DNA from: Bacillota bacterium
Lineage (GTDB): Bacteria > Bacillota > Sulfobacillia > Symbiobacteriales > ZC4RG38
Reading direction: 5' to 3'
NCBI GenBank assembly: GCA_021890795.1
Contig: JAKKUO010000016.1
Location: 1 to 42,803 of the forward strand
DNA: 42,803 bases
Below are positions 1 through 9,900 of this stretch, one piece after another. Position numbers and translations under genes: made by a program. Below the pieces are notes generated by a model. The model did not search any database. It saw only the letters and a program-made list of their open reading frames with translations, and was not told the DNA's origin. The first letter of the stretch is position 1. Each line of letters opens with the position of its first letter.

Positions 1-65
1 ACAGGGCGTGGGCCACCCCTTGACATCGGGGCGCCCCATCTCCTATCCTGTTCCTGTCACCTTTT

Positions 66-188
66 GGACCACAAGGGGAGTAGCCTGCCTGAGCAATCAG
101 GTGATGCAGCCGGTCATGACGGGCGCGGCCCCCGGTTGCATCGTCCGCCCGAAGCAAGCCTCGGGGGACACGGCGAGACCTTGGTTCC
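66..188 (+). promoter_or_regulatory. yybP-ykoY (manganese) riboswitch aptamer
   Basis: Both conserved halves of the yybP-ykoY aptamer are visible: GGGGAGTAGCC at 75-85 and CGGCGAGACCTTGG at 171-184. The P1 strands (ACC plus AAGG at 68-76, CCTTGGT at 179-185) can pair and close the element. Known members bind Mn2+ and sit in front of TerC-family or MntP-type genes, which is what follows here. Assigned from motif and context; no covariance model was run. Confidence 0.85.
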
Positions 189-280
189 GCGGGAACCGGT
201 CTTGCTGTGTCCCTTCTCGCGTTGGCGTGGACCAGCCACGCCCCGGAGGGGGCCAGGCGAGCTCCGGTCTCCCCCTCCGG
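183..280 (+). promoter_or_regulatory. Riboswitch expression platform, three hairpins
   Basis: Three perfect hairpins lie between the aptamer and the terC start. GGTTCC/GGAACC (183-188/192-197) uses the 3' strand of P1, so it competes with aptamer closure. GGCGTGG/CCACGCC is at 224-230/236-242. CCGGAGGGGG/CCCCCTCCGG is at 243-252/271-280, just 14 bases before the Shine-Dalgarno. None is followed by a T-run, so the switch may work at translation or by Rho-dependent termination. This is inference from pairing by eye. Confidence 0.55.
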
Positions 281-314
281 CCCATCCTGTCACAGAGGAG
301 AGGAGCTTGGCACC

Positions 315-1253
315 ATGTTGGGATCGCATTGGCTGGAACTCATCGGGTTCTATGCCTTCGTCGCCTTTGCCACCTGGCTGGACCTGGGGGTCCTGCACAA
401 GGATGACCACGAAATCGGCCTGAAGGAAGCGGCCTGGATGTCCCTGGGCTGGGTGGTCGTGGCCCTGGTCTTCAGCGGCTACGTCTGGTGGCATTACGGG
501 GCCGAGAAGTGGATGGAGTATATCTCCGGGTACACCCTGGAGAAGGCCCTGAGCGTCGACAACATCTTTGTCATCAACATGATCTTCACCTTCTTTGGCC
601 TTCGGGGGGGCCTCCAGCACCGGGCCTTGGCCTGGGGCGTGATCGGCGCCGTCACCATGCGGACGATTCTGATCACCGTGGCGGCGGGGCTGGTGGAGCG
701 GTTCGACTGGGTCCTGCCGCTCTTCGGCGCCTTCCTCCTGTTCACGTCCTTCAAGATGCTCCGGGGCGGGGAGGAGGGGTCCATCCAGGAGAGTCCCGTC
801 TATAAGTGGCTCGCCCGGGTGGCGCCCATCTACCCCGGGCTGGATGGGAACCGGATCCTCACCCGCCGGGACGGCCGGTGGATGCTGACCACCCTGGGCG
901 TGGCCATCGTCATCGTGGAGACGACGGACCTGGTCTTCGCCGTCGACAGCATCCCCGCGGTCATCGGCGTGAGCCAGGACCCGTTCATCGTCCTCACCTC
1001 CAACATCTTCGCCATCCTGGGGCTGCGGGCGCTCTACTTCCTCCTCGCGGGCATCGTCCACCGGTTCCGCTACCTGAAGCTGGGGCTGTCGGTGGTCCTG
1101 GCCTTCATCGGCGTGAAGATGATCGGCACCCTCTTCCACTGGCACGTAAAGCCCGCGACTTCCCTCGCCATCGTCTTGGGCGTGGTGCTGATCTCGATCC
1201 TGGCCTCGCTTCTGGTGCCCGAGCGGTCTCAGGAGACGCCGCGGACGGAGTGA
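315..1253 (+). CDS. TerC family integral membrane protein (putative Mn2+ exporter)
   Basis: A 312-residue polytopic membrane protein with about seven or eight hydrophobic segments. It carries the TerC family acidic signatures SVDNIF (about residue 78) and FAVDSIPAVIGVS (about residue 210), whose aspartates lie in membrane segments. Bacillus relatives (YkoY, YceF) are linked to Mn2+ export and metalation of secreted proteins. The start ATG at 315 is chosen because GAGGAGAGGAG (295-305) precedes it; the frame is open further upstream but only across the riboswitch. The gene stands alone, with a riboswitch before it and a terminator after it, so Mn2+-dependent control is the simplest reading. 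Family assignment is firm; the substrate is inferred from the riboswitch. Confidence 0.9.
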   Translation: MLGSHWLELIGFYAFVAFATWLDLGVLHKDDHEIGLKEAAWMSLGWVVVALVFSGYVWWHYGAEKWMEYISGYTLEKALSVDNIFVINMIFTFFGLRGGLQHRALAWGVIGAVTMRTILITVAAGLVERFDWVLPLFGAFLLFTSFKMLRGGEEGSIQESPVYKWLARVAPIYPGLDGNRILTRRDGRWMLTTLGVAIVIVETTDLVFAVDSIPAVIGVSQDPFIVLTSNIFAILGLRALYFLLAGIVHRFRYLKLGLSVVLAFIGVKMIGTLFHWHVKPATSLAIVLGVVLISILASLLVPERSQETPRTE

Positions 1254-1262
1254 ACCCTGGAG

Positions 1263-1299
1263 AACCGGGCAGCCGGCCCGCACCGGCTGCCCGGTTTTT
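1263..1299 (+). terminator. Rho-independent terminator of terC
   Basis: A 14-bp stem, AACCGGGCAGCCGG (1263-1276) with CCGGCTGCCCGGTT (1283-1296), running into TTTTT. It closes the single-gene terC unit. Confidence 0.9.
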
Positions 1300-1432
1300 C
1301 ACTTCTCTTCTTTGTCTTTGCTGCGGACCCGGGGTACGGACCGGCCCGCACTGTCGGAGAAAAGTGGATTCAGATTCCGGCTCCCGGCCGGGAGGAGTCG
1401 ACCAGACCCGGGATGAATATATCCATGGTGCA

Positions 1433-1446
1433 TTTAACCGGTTCAA
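1433..1446 (+). promoter_or_regulatory. Candidate LacI-type operator of the sugar operon
   Basis: TTTAACCGGTTCAA is a palindrome with a central CG and one mismatched pair, the usual shape of LacI-family operators. It lies about 175 bases before the sugar-binding protein gene, whose operon encodes a LacI-type regulator. The rest of the 1300-1619 gap holds a 14-base palindrome CTCCCGGCCGGGAG at 1381-1394. I could not place a convincing -35/-10 pair. Confidence 0.4.
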
Positions 1447-1619
1447 CAACCGTGCGGTCGTTCGGCGGGTGGGGGGCCGGTTCGGGCCGCCCGGTCCTTC
1501 CGTCGCGCCCAGGGGGCTAGGCCGGATCCGGGTAGCCTTGCTCCGGCGGGGGTTGGACCGGTTGAGCGCCGGGAATGGCGAGCACCCCTGCCCAGACCCT
1601 CTGGAAGGAGGAGAACCCG

Positions 1620-2909
1620 ATGCGCAGGAAACTGGCAGCACTCTTCGCGGCTTTGGTCGTGGCGGCCGCGACCCTGGCCGGGTGTGGCTCCAAGCAGGAG
1701 AGCGGCACGGAGCAGACGCAGTCGCAGGAGCAGACCGGGTCCCAGAGCTCCGGCCAGGAGAAGGTGACCATCCGGCTGACCGGGTGGGCCTCGTCGCCGG
1801 CGGAGACCAAGATCCTGGAGACGCTCCTGGACGGCTTCCGGGCGAAGTACCCGAACATCGAGGTCAGTTACGAGCCGGTTAACGCCGACTACGACAAGAA
1901 GCTCCAGGCGGACGCCGTCGCGGGGACCATGGCGGACGTCTTCTACATGGACGTGCTGTGGGCCCCCGACTGGATCAACAAGGGGCTGGCCATTCCGCTC
2001 GATGAGTACATCCAGGCCGAAGGGGTGGACCTCTCGGACTTCGAGGAGTCCCTCCTCCGGGGCTTCCAGATGAACGGCAAGACCTACGGCCTGCCCAAGG
2101 GGTACAGCACCCTCGGCCTCTTCTACAACGTGGAGATGTTTGAGCAGGCCGGGCTGCAGCCGCCCAAGACCTGGGACGAACTGGTGGAGACCGCCAAGGC
2201 TCTGACCAAGGGCGACGTGAAGGGCATCGTCATTACCCCGGACCACGCCCGGTTTGTGCCCTTCATCTACATGGCGGGCGGCAAGCTCTTCAACGAGGAC
2301 AAGACCGAAGCCTACTTCAACAGCCCCGAGGCGGTGCAGGCGGCTGAGTTCTACGTCGGTCTCGTGACCAAGCACAAGGTTGCGGACACCCCGAAGGCCC
2401 TGGGTGCCGAGTGGGCTGGCGACGCCTTCGCCAAGGGGCGGGCGGCCATGGCCATCGAGGGCCACTGGATGATCCCCTTCCTGCAGGAGAAGGCGCCCGA
2501 CCTCAAGTACGGCGTGGTGGAGCTGCCTGAGGGGCCGAAGGGCCGGTCGAACTTCGTCTTCACCGTCGCCTACGCGGTCTCCAAGGACTCCAAGCACCCG
2601 GCGGAGGCCTTCAAGCTGGTGAACTACCTGACCAGCGAAGAGGCCCAGCGGCAGATGATCCAGCTTGGCCTGGAGCTGCCCTCCCGGAAGTCCGTGGCCA
2701 AGGATCCCTTCTTCGCCGACAAGCCCGACCGGCAGGCCCTCATCGCCGGCGTCGCCTACGCCATCCCCTTCCAGTACACCGCCAACCATGCGCCGTACGT
2801 GGACGAGTTCGCCAAGGCGCTGGAGAACATGATCCTGAACGGGGCTGACCCCAAGACCGAGCTCGACAAGGTTCAGGCCAAGTTCGAGCAGGTAATCAAG
2901 CAGCAGTAA
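1620..2909 (+). CDS. CUT1 sugar ABC transporter substrate-binding lipoprotein
   Basis: A 429-residue family 1 extracellular solute-binding protein. The N-terminus is a lipoprotein signal: MRRK, a hydrophobic core and lipobox LAGC at about residues 17-20, then a Ser/Gln/Glu-rich linker that tethers the domain to the membrane. The rest has the MalE-like pattern, with VTIRLTGW near the start, DVFYMDVLWAPDW, and MAIEGHWMIPFL in the second lobe. The start is set by AAGGAGGAG (1605-1613), six bases before ATG; an upstream GTG/ATG region lacks a site. It is first in an operon with two permeases and two glycosidases. It should capture an oligosaccharide or alpha-glucoside; the exact sugar cannot be read from the sequence. 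Confidence 0.93.
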   Translation: MRRKLAALFAALVVAAATLAGCGSKQESGTEQTQSQEQTGSQSSGQEKVTIRLTGWASSPAETKILETLLDGFRAKYPNIEVSYEPVNADYDKKLQADAVAGTMADVFYMDVLWAPDWINKGLAIPLDEYIQAEGVDLSDFEESLLRGFQMNGKTYGLPKGYSTLGLFYNVEMFEQAGLQPPKTWDELVETAKALTKGDVKGIVITPDHARFVPFIYMAGGKLFNEDKTEAYFNSPEAVQAAEFYVGLVTKHKVADTPKALGAEWAGDAFAKGRAAMAIEGHWMIPFLQEKAPDLKYGVVELPEGPKGRSNFVFTVAYAVSKDSKHPAEAFKLVNYLTSEEAQRQMIQLGLELPSRKSVAKDPFFADKPDRQALIAGVAYAIPFQYTANHAPYVDEFAKALENMILNGADPKTELDKVQAKFEQVIKQQ

Positions 2910-2918
2910 TCCCCAACG

Positions 2919-2950
2919 GGGGGCCGGCACCCGAGGCCGGCCCCCTTTTT
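2919..2950 (+). terminator. Intra-operon terminator/attenuator after the binding-protein gene
   Basis: A 10-bp stem GGGGGCCGGC (2919-2928)/GCCGGCCCCC (2936-2945) followed by TTTTT. It lies ten bases after the binding-protein stop and just before the permease genes. Such a partial stop commonly makes binding protein exceed permease; a 3'-end mRNA-stabilising role is also possible. Confidence 0.8.
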
Positions 2951-2966
2951 GCCTGTCGGAGGAGGG

Positions 2967-3872
2967 ATGCCGGTGCTGAGGCGGCTGCGGAGCCAGAAGG
3001 TCCAGGACATCGTCACCGCCTACGTCTTCCTGGTGCCCACCCTGATGATCCTGGGCATCTTCGTCTTCGCTCCGGTGTTCTACGCGATCTACCTGAGTTT
3101 TTTTGACTACGATATCCTAGCCCCCCAGAACAGCCGTTTCGTCGGGTTGGGGAACTACCTGGAGGCCTTTCAGGATCCGGTCTTCAGAAAGGCCGTGAAG
3201 AACGTCATCTACTACGCAGCGGTGGTCGTGCCCACCCAGATGGTGCTGGCCTTTCTCCTCGCCCTGGGGGTGACCTCCGGCACCCGGTTCCAGAACTTCT
3301 TCCGGGTGGCCTACTTCATCCCCACGGTCACCTCTTCGGTCGTCATCTCCCACATGTTCCTGTACATCTACTCCACCACCGGTCTCCTGAACCACGTCCT
3401 GGGATGGTTCGGCATCCCTCCCCACAACTGGATGGAGGACGTCCGCACCGCCTTGCCGGCTATCATGGCGATGAACATCTGGACCACCGCGGGCCAGTAC
3501 ATGGTGATCTTCACCGCCGGCCTCAACGACATCCCGGAGGAGTACTACGAGGCGGCCAAGGTGGACGGGGCCACCTACTGGCAGCGGCTGTGGTACATCA
3601 CCCTGCCCCTCCTCCGCCCGGTCACCCTGTTCGTCAGCATGATGTCCGTGATCGGCACCCTGCAGCTCTTTGACCAGCCCTACCTGATGACCAACGGCCA
3701 GGGTGGCCCGGCGGACGCCACCATGACGGTCATGCTCTACATCTACAAGAACGCGTTCGGCGGCTATTTCCGCATGGGTTACGCCTCGGCCCTGTCGGTC
3801 CTGCTCTTCCTCCTGATCCTGGTCCTGTCGATCATCCAGCGGAAATGGTTCGGCCAGGAGGTGCAGTACTGA
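2967..3872 (+). CDS. CUT1 sugar ABC transporter permease (MalF/UgpA-like)
   Basis: A 301-residue membrane protein with six hydrophobic segments. It has the binding-protein-dependent transport EAA loop, EYYEAAKVDGATYWQRLWYI (about residues 192-211), where the ATPase docks. The start is either ATG 2967 or GTG 2973: GGAGG at 2958-2962 is only four bases from the ATG and ten from the GTG. It is separated from the next permease by three bases. The system needs an ATP-binding subunit that is not encoded nearby, so a shared MsmK/MalK-type ATPase elsewhere is likely. Confidence 0.92.
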   Translation: MPVLRRLRSQKVQDIVTAYVFLVPTLMILGIFVFAPVFYAIYLSFFDYDILAPQNSRFVGLGNYLEAFQDPVFRKAVKNVIYYAAVVVPTQMVLAFLLALGVTSGTRFQNFFRVAYFIPTVTSSVVISHMFLYIYSTTGLLNHVLGWFGIPPHNWMEDVRTALPAIMAMNIWTTAGQYMVIFTAGLNDIPEEYYEAAKVDGATYWQRLWYITLPLLRPVTLFVSMMSVIGTLQLFDQPYLMTNGQGGPADATMTVMLYIYKNAFGGYFRMGYASALSVLLFLLILVLSIIQRKWFGQEVQY

Positions 3873-3875
3873 GGT

Positions 3876-4709
3876 ATGGAACTGAGCAAAAACCGGACCG
3901 TCCGGGCCGTGGTTTTCCTGATCCTCAGCCTGTACGCCCTGATCACCATTACCCCGTTTCTCTGGTCGGTCTCCACCGCCCTGACCAAGACCCACCACGT
4001 GGACCTGCTGCTCCAGAACTGGGGCATCCCCCCGGAGCCCACCCTGGACAACTTCCGCTACCTGCTGGAGCACGGTGACTTCGGCCGCTGGTTCCTGAAC
4101 AGCTTGATCGTCACCGTCTGCACTACCGTTGGGAAGGCCTTCTTCAATTCCCTGGCGGGGTATGCCCTGGCCCGGATCGAGTTCCCCGGACGGGAGTTCT
4201 GGTTCTGGTTCATCATCTCGTCGATGATGATCCCGAACATCGTCATCCTGGTCCCCCGGTACCTCATCGTCCACCACCTCGGGTGGCTGAACCGGTACGA
4301 GGGGATGATTGTCCCCTCCCTGACCACCGCGTTCGGCGTCTTCCTGATGCGGCAGTTTTTCCTGACCATCCCGAAGGAACTGGAAGAGGCAGCCCGGATC
4401 GACGGCCTCTCCCGGTTCGGGATCTTCTGGCGGGTGGTCCTACCCCTCAGCCGGCCGGCCCTGGCGGCCCAGGTGATCTTCAACTTCATGGAGGAGTGGA
4501 ACAACTTCGTCTGGCCCAACCTGGTGGCCCGCAGCCGGGAGATGTACACCCTGACCGTTGGGCTCCAGGTCTTCAAGAATGAGCACTACAGCTTCTGGAA
4601 CCAGGTGATGGCAGGCTCGATGTTCCTTACCATTCCGATTATCATCGTCTACCTCATCTTCAACCGCTGGTTCATCCGCGGGATCACCATCAGCGGGATG
4701 AAGGGGTAG
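3876..4709 (+). CDS. CUT1 sugar ABC transporter permease (MalG/UgpE-like)
   Basis: A 277-residue inner-membrane permease with about six hydrophobic segments and the EAA motif ELEEAARIDGLSRFGIFWRV (about residues 168-187). It forms the second half of the channel with the preceding permease. ATG 3876 comes three bases after the previous stop; the nearest Shine-Dalgarno (GGAGGTGC) is inside the upstream gene, so translational coupling is likely. The C-terminus ends in the common short GITISGMKG tail of the family. Confidence 0.93.
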   Translation: MELSKNRTVRAVVFLILSLYALITITPFLWSVSTALTKTHHVDLLLQNWGIPPEPTLDNFRYLLEHGDFGRWFLNSLIVTVCTTVGKAFFNSLAGYALARIEFPGREFWFWFIISSMMIPNIVILVPRYLIVHHLGWLNRYEGMIVPSLTTAFGVFLMRQFFLTIPKELEEAARIDGLSRFGIFWRVVLPLSRPALAAQVIFNFMEEWNNFVWPNLVARSREMYTLTVGLQVFKNEHYSFWNQVMAGSMFLTIPIIIVYLIFNRWFIRGITISGMKG

Positions 4710-4725
4710 GGCTGGAGGGACCTTG

Positions 4726-6948
4726 ATGTCAAGTTGGCAGCCGCCGGTGCTGACCAAGAGCCACCGGCTGGGCGATCCCTACGTGGCGGCTGGCGACCGG
4801 GCGTACCTCATCGGCACCCAGGACGGCGACTTTCCGGACATGGGAGAGCACGTTCCCGGGGAGATGGGTGGGCTCTGGGCCCACCCAATCAAACTGTTGG
4901 ACGGCTTCTGGCTCCAGGTGGACGGCTGCTGGCTGCCCCGGGCAAGCCGCTTCACCCAAGGCCCCTTCTTCAACGAGCATACCTTCCACCTCGACGGGCT
5001 GACGGTCACCCGGCGCCAGTGGGTCCCGGACGGCCTTCCCGGCCTGGTGGTGAGCTACCGCTTTGAGGCCGCTGCGCCCCGGGAGCTGACCGTGGCCCTG
5101 GTGGCCCACACCGACCTGCGGCCGGTCTGGCTGGGGGAGCGGACGGGGATGATCGACGCCCCGGACGAGGGCGCCTTCGACGAGGAGCTGCAGGCGGCGG
5201 TGGTCCGGGACCGGGCCAACCCCTGGTGGGTGGTGGTGGGGAGCGACAGCCCGGTGGCGGGGGAGGTGGGACCCCACTGCCGGGGGCCACACCCCACCGG
5301 CGGCCGGGGGACGGGGATCCGGCTGGAGCGCCGGATCCCGGTCCGGCCCGGGGAGCCGGCGGAGGTCCGGTACTACGTCGCCGGTTCGGACCGGAGCCGG
5401 GAGGAGGCGGTGGAGGTCCTGGCCACCCTCCGGCAGCGGGCGGACGCGCTCTACGCGGCCAAGCTCCGGCGGTACGAGGAGATCGACCGGGGCGGCCGGG
5501 TCCTGGTCCCGGACCCGGACCTGATGGAGGCCTTTCGGTGGGTGAAGTTCAACTACGACCAGCTGGTCCGGGAGGTCCCGGGCCAGGGCCGGGGGCTCGG
5601 GGCCGGGCTGCCGGAGTACCCGTGGTGGTTCGGCACCGACAGCAGCTACGCACTTCTGGGGCTTCTGCCCCTGGGTCAGGAGCAACACCGGCTGGCGATG
5701 GAGACCCTGGAGCTTCTCGCCCGGGTCTCCCAGGCGACCAACGGCAACGGCCGGATCATCCACGAGGTGGTGACCAACGGCGCGGTCTTCCACCCCGGCA
5801 ACGCCCAGGAGACCCCTCACTTTGTGAAGGCGGTTTACCACGTTTTTCGCTGGGCGGGCGACCGTGAGTTTCTGCGGCGGATCTTTCCGATTTGCAAGCA
5901 GGGCGTTCTCGCCTGGTTGCTCCAAGAACGAGCCAGCGGCGATTGCCTTGCCCGGGGCTATGGGATCATTGAGATTGATGGACTTGACTTGAAGCTGCTC
6001 GACACGGCGGTCTACACCTACGAGGCGCTGGCGGCCCTGGCGGAACTGGCGCCGGAGGTCGGAGAAGACCCGGCCTTCGCACGCCGGTGCCGGGAGCTCG
6101 CCGCAGCGGTGAAAGAGGCGATCAACACCCGGTTCTGGTTGCCGGAGGAGGGGCTGTACGCCGACCTCCTGGCCACCCCGGCCGAGATGCTGCCTCGCCT
6201 CGCCCAGTGGGAGGCGGAAGCGATCCGCACCGGCCGGCACCACGCGGTGCTCCACCTGCGCGAACTCCAGGAGCGGGCCCGGCGGCTGCCGCCTGACCAC
6301 GAGACGGGGTGGCTCCTCAAGAACTGGATCATCAACACCCCCCTGGAGGCGGGGGTGGCGCCCCGGGAGTACGCCCTCCTGGCCCTGGGGCGCATGGGGG
6401 GACCGGAGTTCTGCGGCCACCACGGCCTCTTCCTCTCGGGCCTCTACCGGGACCACATCATGACCATCAACACCGGGGTCCAAGCGGTGGCCGAGGCGAT
6501 GTACGGCCGGGCCCAGGCGGCCCGGGAATGGATGCTCCGCATCGCCCGGACCCTGCACCTGCGCACCCCGGGTTCTCCCAGCGAGATGTCGCCGGATTAC
6601 GGCTGCTTTGTCCAGGCGTGGACTGGCTATGGCCTCTTCTGGCCCCTGGTGGTCATGCTGGGGATTCGCCCCCACGCCGCCACCCGGGAGCTGTGCCTCA
6701 GCTGGCCCAACCTCCCGGCGGACTGGGAGCCCTTTGCCTGGGAGGAAGTGGCCATCGGGGACAGCCGGTTCAGCTTCTACTTCCGGGACGGCCGGTACGA
6801 GGTGGCGCTTATCTCCGGTGCCCCCTGGCAGGTGACCGTCCAGGCCCCTGCAGGACAGGCCATCCGGATGGTGGGCCGGGCCACCTCCGCCGGGGCGGAG
6901 GTGCGGTTCACCCTGGATCGGGAGCCGGTGGCTTTGGAGGTGACGTGA
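4726..6948 (+). CDS. Six-hairpin glycosidase, debranching-enzyme related
   Basis: A 740-residue cytosolic protein (no signal peptide) of the (alpha/alpha)6-barrel type, related to the amylo-alpha-1,6-glucosidase group. An N-terminal beta-sandwich-like region (residues 1-250) precedes the helical barrel. The barrel includes WWFGTDSSYALLGLLPL (about 301), GNGRIIHEVVTNG (about 341) and MSPDYGCFVQAWTGYGLFWP (about 621). A beta-rich tail follows. ATG 4726 has GGAGGGA at 4714-4720; a TTG three bases upstream is too close to that site. It directly precedes the LacI/glycosidase gene, whose TTG start lies immediately after its TGA. It probably hydrolyses the imported oligosaccharide. Exact family and linkage specificity are not resolved; alpha-rhamnosidase-like or GH15/GH63-like activity cannot be excluded. 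Confidence 0.7.
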   Translation: MSSWQPPVLTKSHRLGDPYVAAGDRAYLIGTQDGDFPDMGEHVPGEMGGLWAHPIKLLDGFWLQVDGCWLPRASRFTQGPFFNEHTFHLDGLTVTRRQWVPDGLPGLVVSYRFEAAAPRELTVALVAHTDLRPVWLGERTGMIDAPDEGAFDEELQAAVVRDRANPWWVVVGSDSPVAGEVGPHCRGPHPTGGRGTGIRLERRIPVRPGEPAEVRYYVAGSDRSREEAVEVLATLRQRADALYAAKLRRYEEIDRGGRVLVPDPDLMEAFRWVKFNYDQLVREVPGQGRGLGAGLPEYPWWFGTDSSYALLGLLPLGQEQHRLAMETLELLARVSQATNGNGRIIHEVVTNGAVFHPGNAQETPHFVKAVYHVFRWAGDREFLRRIFPICKQGVLAWLLQERASGDCLARGYGIIEIDGLDLKLLDTAVYTYEALAALAELAPEVGEDPAFARRCRELAAAVKEAINTRFWLPEEGLYADLLATPAEMLPRLAQWEAEAIRTGRHHAVLHLRELQERARRLPPDHETGWLLKNWIINTPLEAGVAPREYALLALGRMGGPEFCGHHGLFLSGLYRDHIMTINTGVQAVAEAMYGRAQAAREWMLRIARTLHLRTPGSPSEMSPDYGCFVQAWTGYGLFWPLVVMLGIRPHAATRELCLSWPNLPADWEPFAWEEVAIGDSRFSFYFRDGRYEVALISGAPWQVTVQAPAGQAIRMVGRATSAGAEVRFTLDREPVALEVT

Positions 6949-9900
6949 TTGGCGCGGCCGACCATCCGGGACGTGGCCCGGGCCGCGGGGGTGTCGGTGG
7001 CAACCGTCTCCTACGTCCTCAACGGCAGTCCGGCCATCTCCGCCGAGACGCGGGAGCGGGTGCTCCAGGCCATCGCGGCGCTGGACTACCGGCCGAACCG
7101 CCTTGCCCGGGGGTTGGCCAACCGCAAGACCGATACGCTGGCCCTCCTGCTTCCCACGGCCCGATCGGTGAGCGACCCCTTTCTCTTCCGATTCATATCC
7201 GGCGTGTCGGAGGCCGCTGCCCAGGCCGGCTACAGCCTCCTGCTGGTTCCCGGCCGGCCGGGGCTGGCCGCCCTGGAGGAGCTGGTCAAGGACCGCCGGG
7301 CAGACGGCGTCATCCTGATGGAGGTTGAGGTGCGGGACCCCCGCATCGACTACCTCCTGACCGCGAACTTTCCCTTCGTCCTCTTTGGCCGGTCCTTGGA
7401 GCACCCGGAGGTCCTGTGGGTCGACCTGGACAACGAACTGGGGGCGATGCTGGCCACCCGACACCTCCTGGCCCTGGGTCACCGGCGCATCGGGTACATC
7501 GGCGCGGATCGGCGGCTGGTCTTCGCCCGTCACCGGTACCAGGGGCACCTGACCGCCCTCCGGGAGGCCGGGGTGCCGGTGGATCCGGACCTCCTGGTGG
7601 AGGGAGACCTGACGGAACGCTCCGGCTTCCGGTGCATGGAGCGGCTCCTGGCCCTGCCCTCGCCGCCCACCGCGGTCTTTGCCGCCTGCGACGCCATGGC
7701 CATCGGGGCCAAGCAGGCCCTCGCGGCCGCCGGGCTGCGGGTGCCCCAGGACGTAGCTGTGGTTGGATTTGACGACAGCCCGATTGCGGAGTTTGCCATT
7801 CCCCCCCTGACCACCGTCCGGCAGCCCACCTTCGAACTGGGGGCGGAGGCGGTGCGGCTGCTGGTGTCCCGCCTCCGGGGAGAGGCCCAGCCGGGCGAGC
7901 ACCGGCTTCTCCCGCCGGAACTGGTGGTCCGGACTTCCTGCGGGGCCCAGCGAGTGGTAGAGACGGCACCTGGAGGAGACCTTCGTATGCCTGAACTTGC
8001 ACTGAAGGAAGCTGACCTATTCCTGGTTTGCAGCGACAACGGCGATGTCGTCGGCGGCAGCAGCGCACAGGGCCTCTACTTCCGTGATACCCGCTACCTG
8101 AGCCAGCTCGAACTGCGGGTGAGCGGGGAGCCGGCACACCTGCTCTCCGCCTCCGCCGCAGAGAATCTCCAGATGCGGTTCTATTACCTGGGGCGGAAGA
8201 TTGAGCCGAGCCCCGGGGACCCGGATCCCCTCACCTCCCTCGGCATCCAGCGCCGGCGGGTGATCGATCAGGGGGTGCTCTACGAGCAGATCGAACTGAT
8301 CCAGTACGGCACCCGGCCGGTAAACGTCCAGGTTGAGCTCCGGTTCGGCGCCGACTTCCGGGACCTCTTCGAGGCCCGGGGGATGGTCCGGCCCGCCCGG
8401 GGGGTTGACCTGCCGCCGGAGGTGGGTACCGACCGGGTGATCCTCGGTTACCGGGGTCTGGACCACCAGGTGCGCCGGACCCTGGTGGTGGCCCAGACGC
8501 CGCCGGCGGAGATGGACGGCCGGCGGGCGGTCTGGACCCTCTCCCTCGCCGCGGGCCAGCGGGCTCAACTCTCCCTGGCGGTGGCTCCCGAGCGGGACGG
8601 TGGGTTCCCGGAGATCCGGTCCTTCAACGAAGCCCTGGAGCGGCTGCAGCGGTCCTACGCGGAGTGGCTCCAGCAGACCGCAGTGGTGGAGACCGACAAT
8701 CCTCTGGTCAACCGCACCCTGGAGCGGAGCCGGCTGGACCTCCGGGCCCTGCTCACGGACCTCGGCTATGGGCCCATGACCGTGGCCGGTATCCCGTGGT
8801 TTGCCGTGCCTTTCGGCCGGGACAGCGTCATCACCGCGCTGCAGACCCTGATGCTCAACCCCTCCCTGGCCGTGGGCACCCTCAAGACCCTCGCGGCTCT
8901 GCAGGGGCGGGAGGTGAATCCGGCCCGGCTGGAGGAGCCCGGCAAGATCCTCCACGAGATGCGGTCCGGCGAGATGGCGAACCTCGGTGAGATTCCCTAT
9001 GGCCGGTATTACGGCACCGTGGACGCCACCCCGCTCTTCCTGGTACTGGTCGGGGAGACCTACCGCTGGACCGGCGACCTGGAGCTGGCGGCCAGCCTGC
9101 TGCCCCAGATCAAGGCGGCCCTCGAGTGGATCCACAAGTACGGCGACCTGGACGGCGACGGCTTTGTGGAGTACCAGAGCGATCCCCAGGGCCTGAAGGT
9201 CCAGTCGTGGAAGGATTCCCACGACTCCATGGCCCACCGGAGCGGCGAGCTGGCGAGCGCTCCCATGGCCGTCTCCGAGGTACAGGGTTACGTCTACGAC
9301 GCCTACCGCAAGCTCGCCCCGCTGCTGCGGGACCTCGCCGCGGCGGGTTACGGCGACGACCTCGCCGCGCTGGCCGCGGAGCTGGAGGCCCGGGCCGATG
9401 CCCTTCAGGCCCGGTTTGCCCAGGCCTTCTGGATGCCGGACCGGCAGTTCTACGCCATCGCCCTGGACCGGGAGAAGCGGCAGGTGGGGACCGTCTCCTC
9501 CAATCCGGGGCACTGCCTCTGGTCTGGGATCGTCCCACCGGAGCACCGGCGGGCGGTAGCCGACCTGCTGATGAGCGACCGGCTCTTCTCCGGTTGGGGC
9601 GTCCGGACCCTGGCCGAGGGGGAAACGACCTACAACCCGATGAGCTACCACAACGGGTCGGTCTGGCCCCACGACAACGCGATCATCGCCCTGGGGCTGA
9701 AGCGGGCCGGCTTCGACGAGTACGCCGCCCGGCTGGCCGAGGCCCTCTTCAAGGTGGCCAACTACTTCCCGTACAACCGGCTGCCGGAACTCTTCTGCGG
9801 CCACCCGGCCAGCGAGGGCGAACCGGTGCAGTACCCGGTCGCCTGCTCGCCCCAGGCGTGGGCAGCGGCGACGCCCTTCATGCTCACCCAGGCGATCCTG

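Noticed and set aside
114-1283. Long minus-strand open frame opposite terC, and many similar long frames elsewhere
   Set aside because: They mirror real genes; high GC suppresses stop codons in other frames. They lack ribosome sites and recognisable domains.
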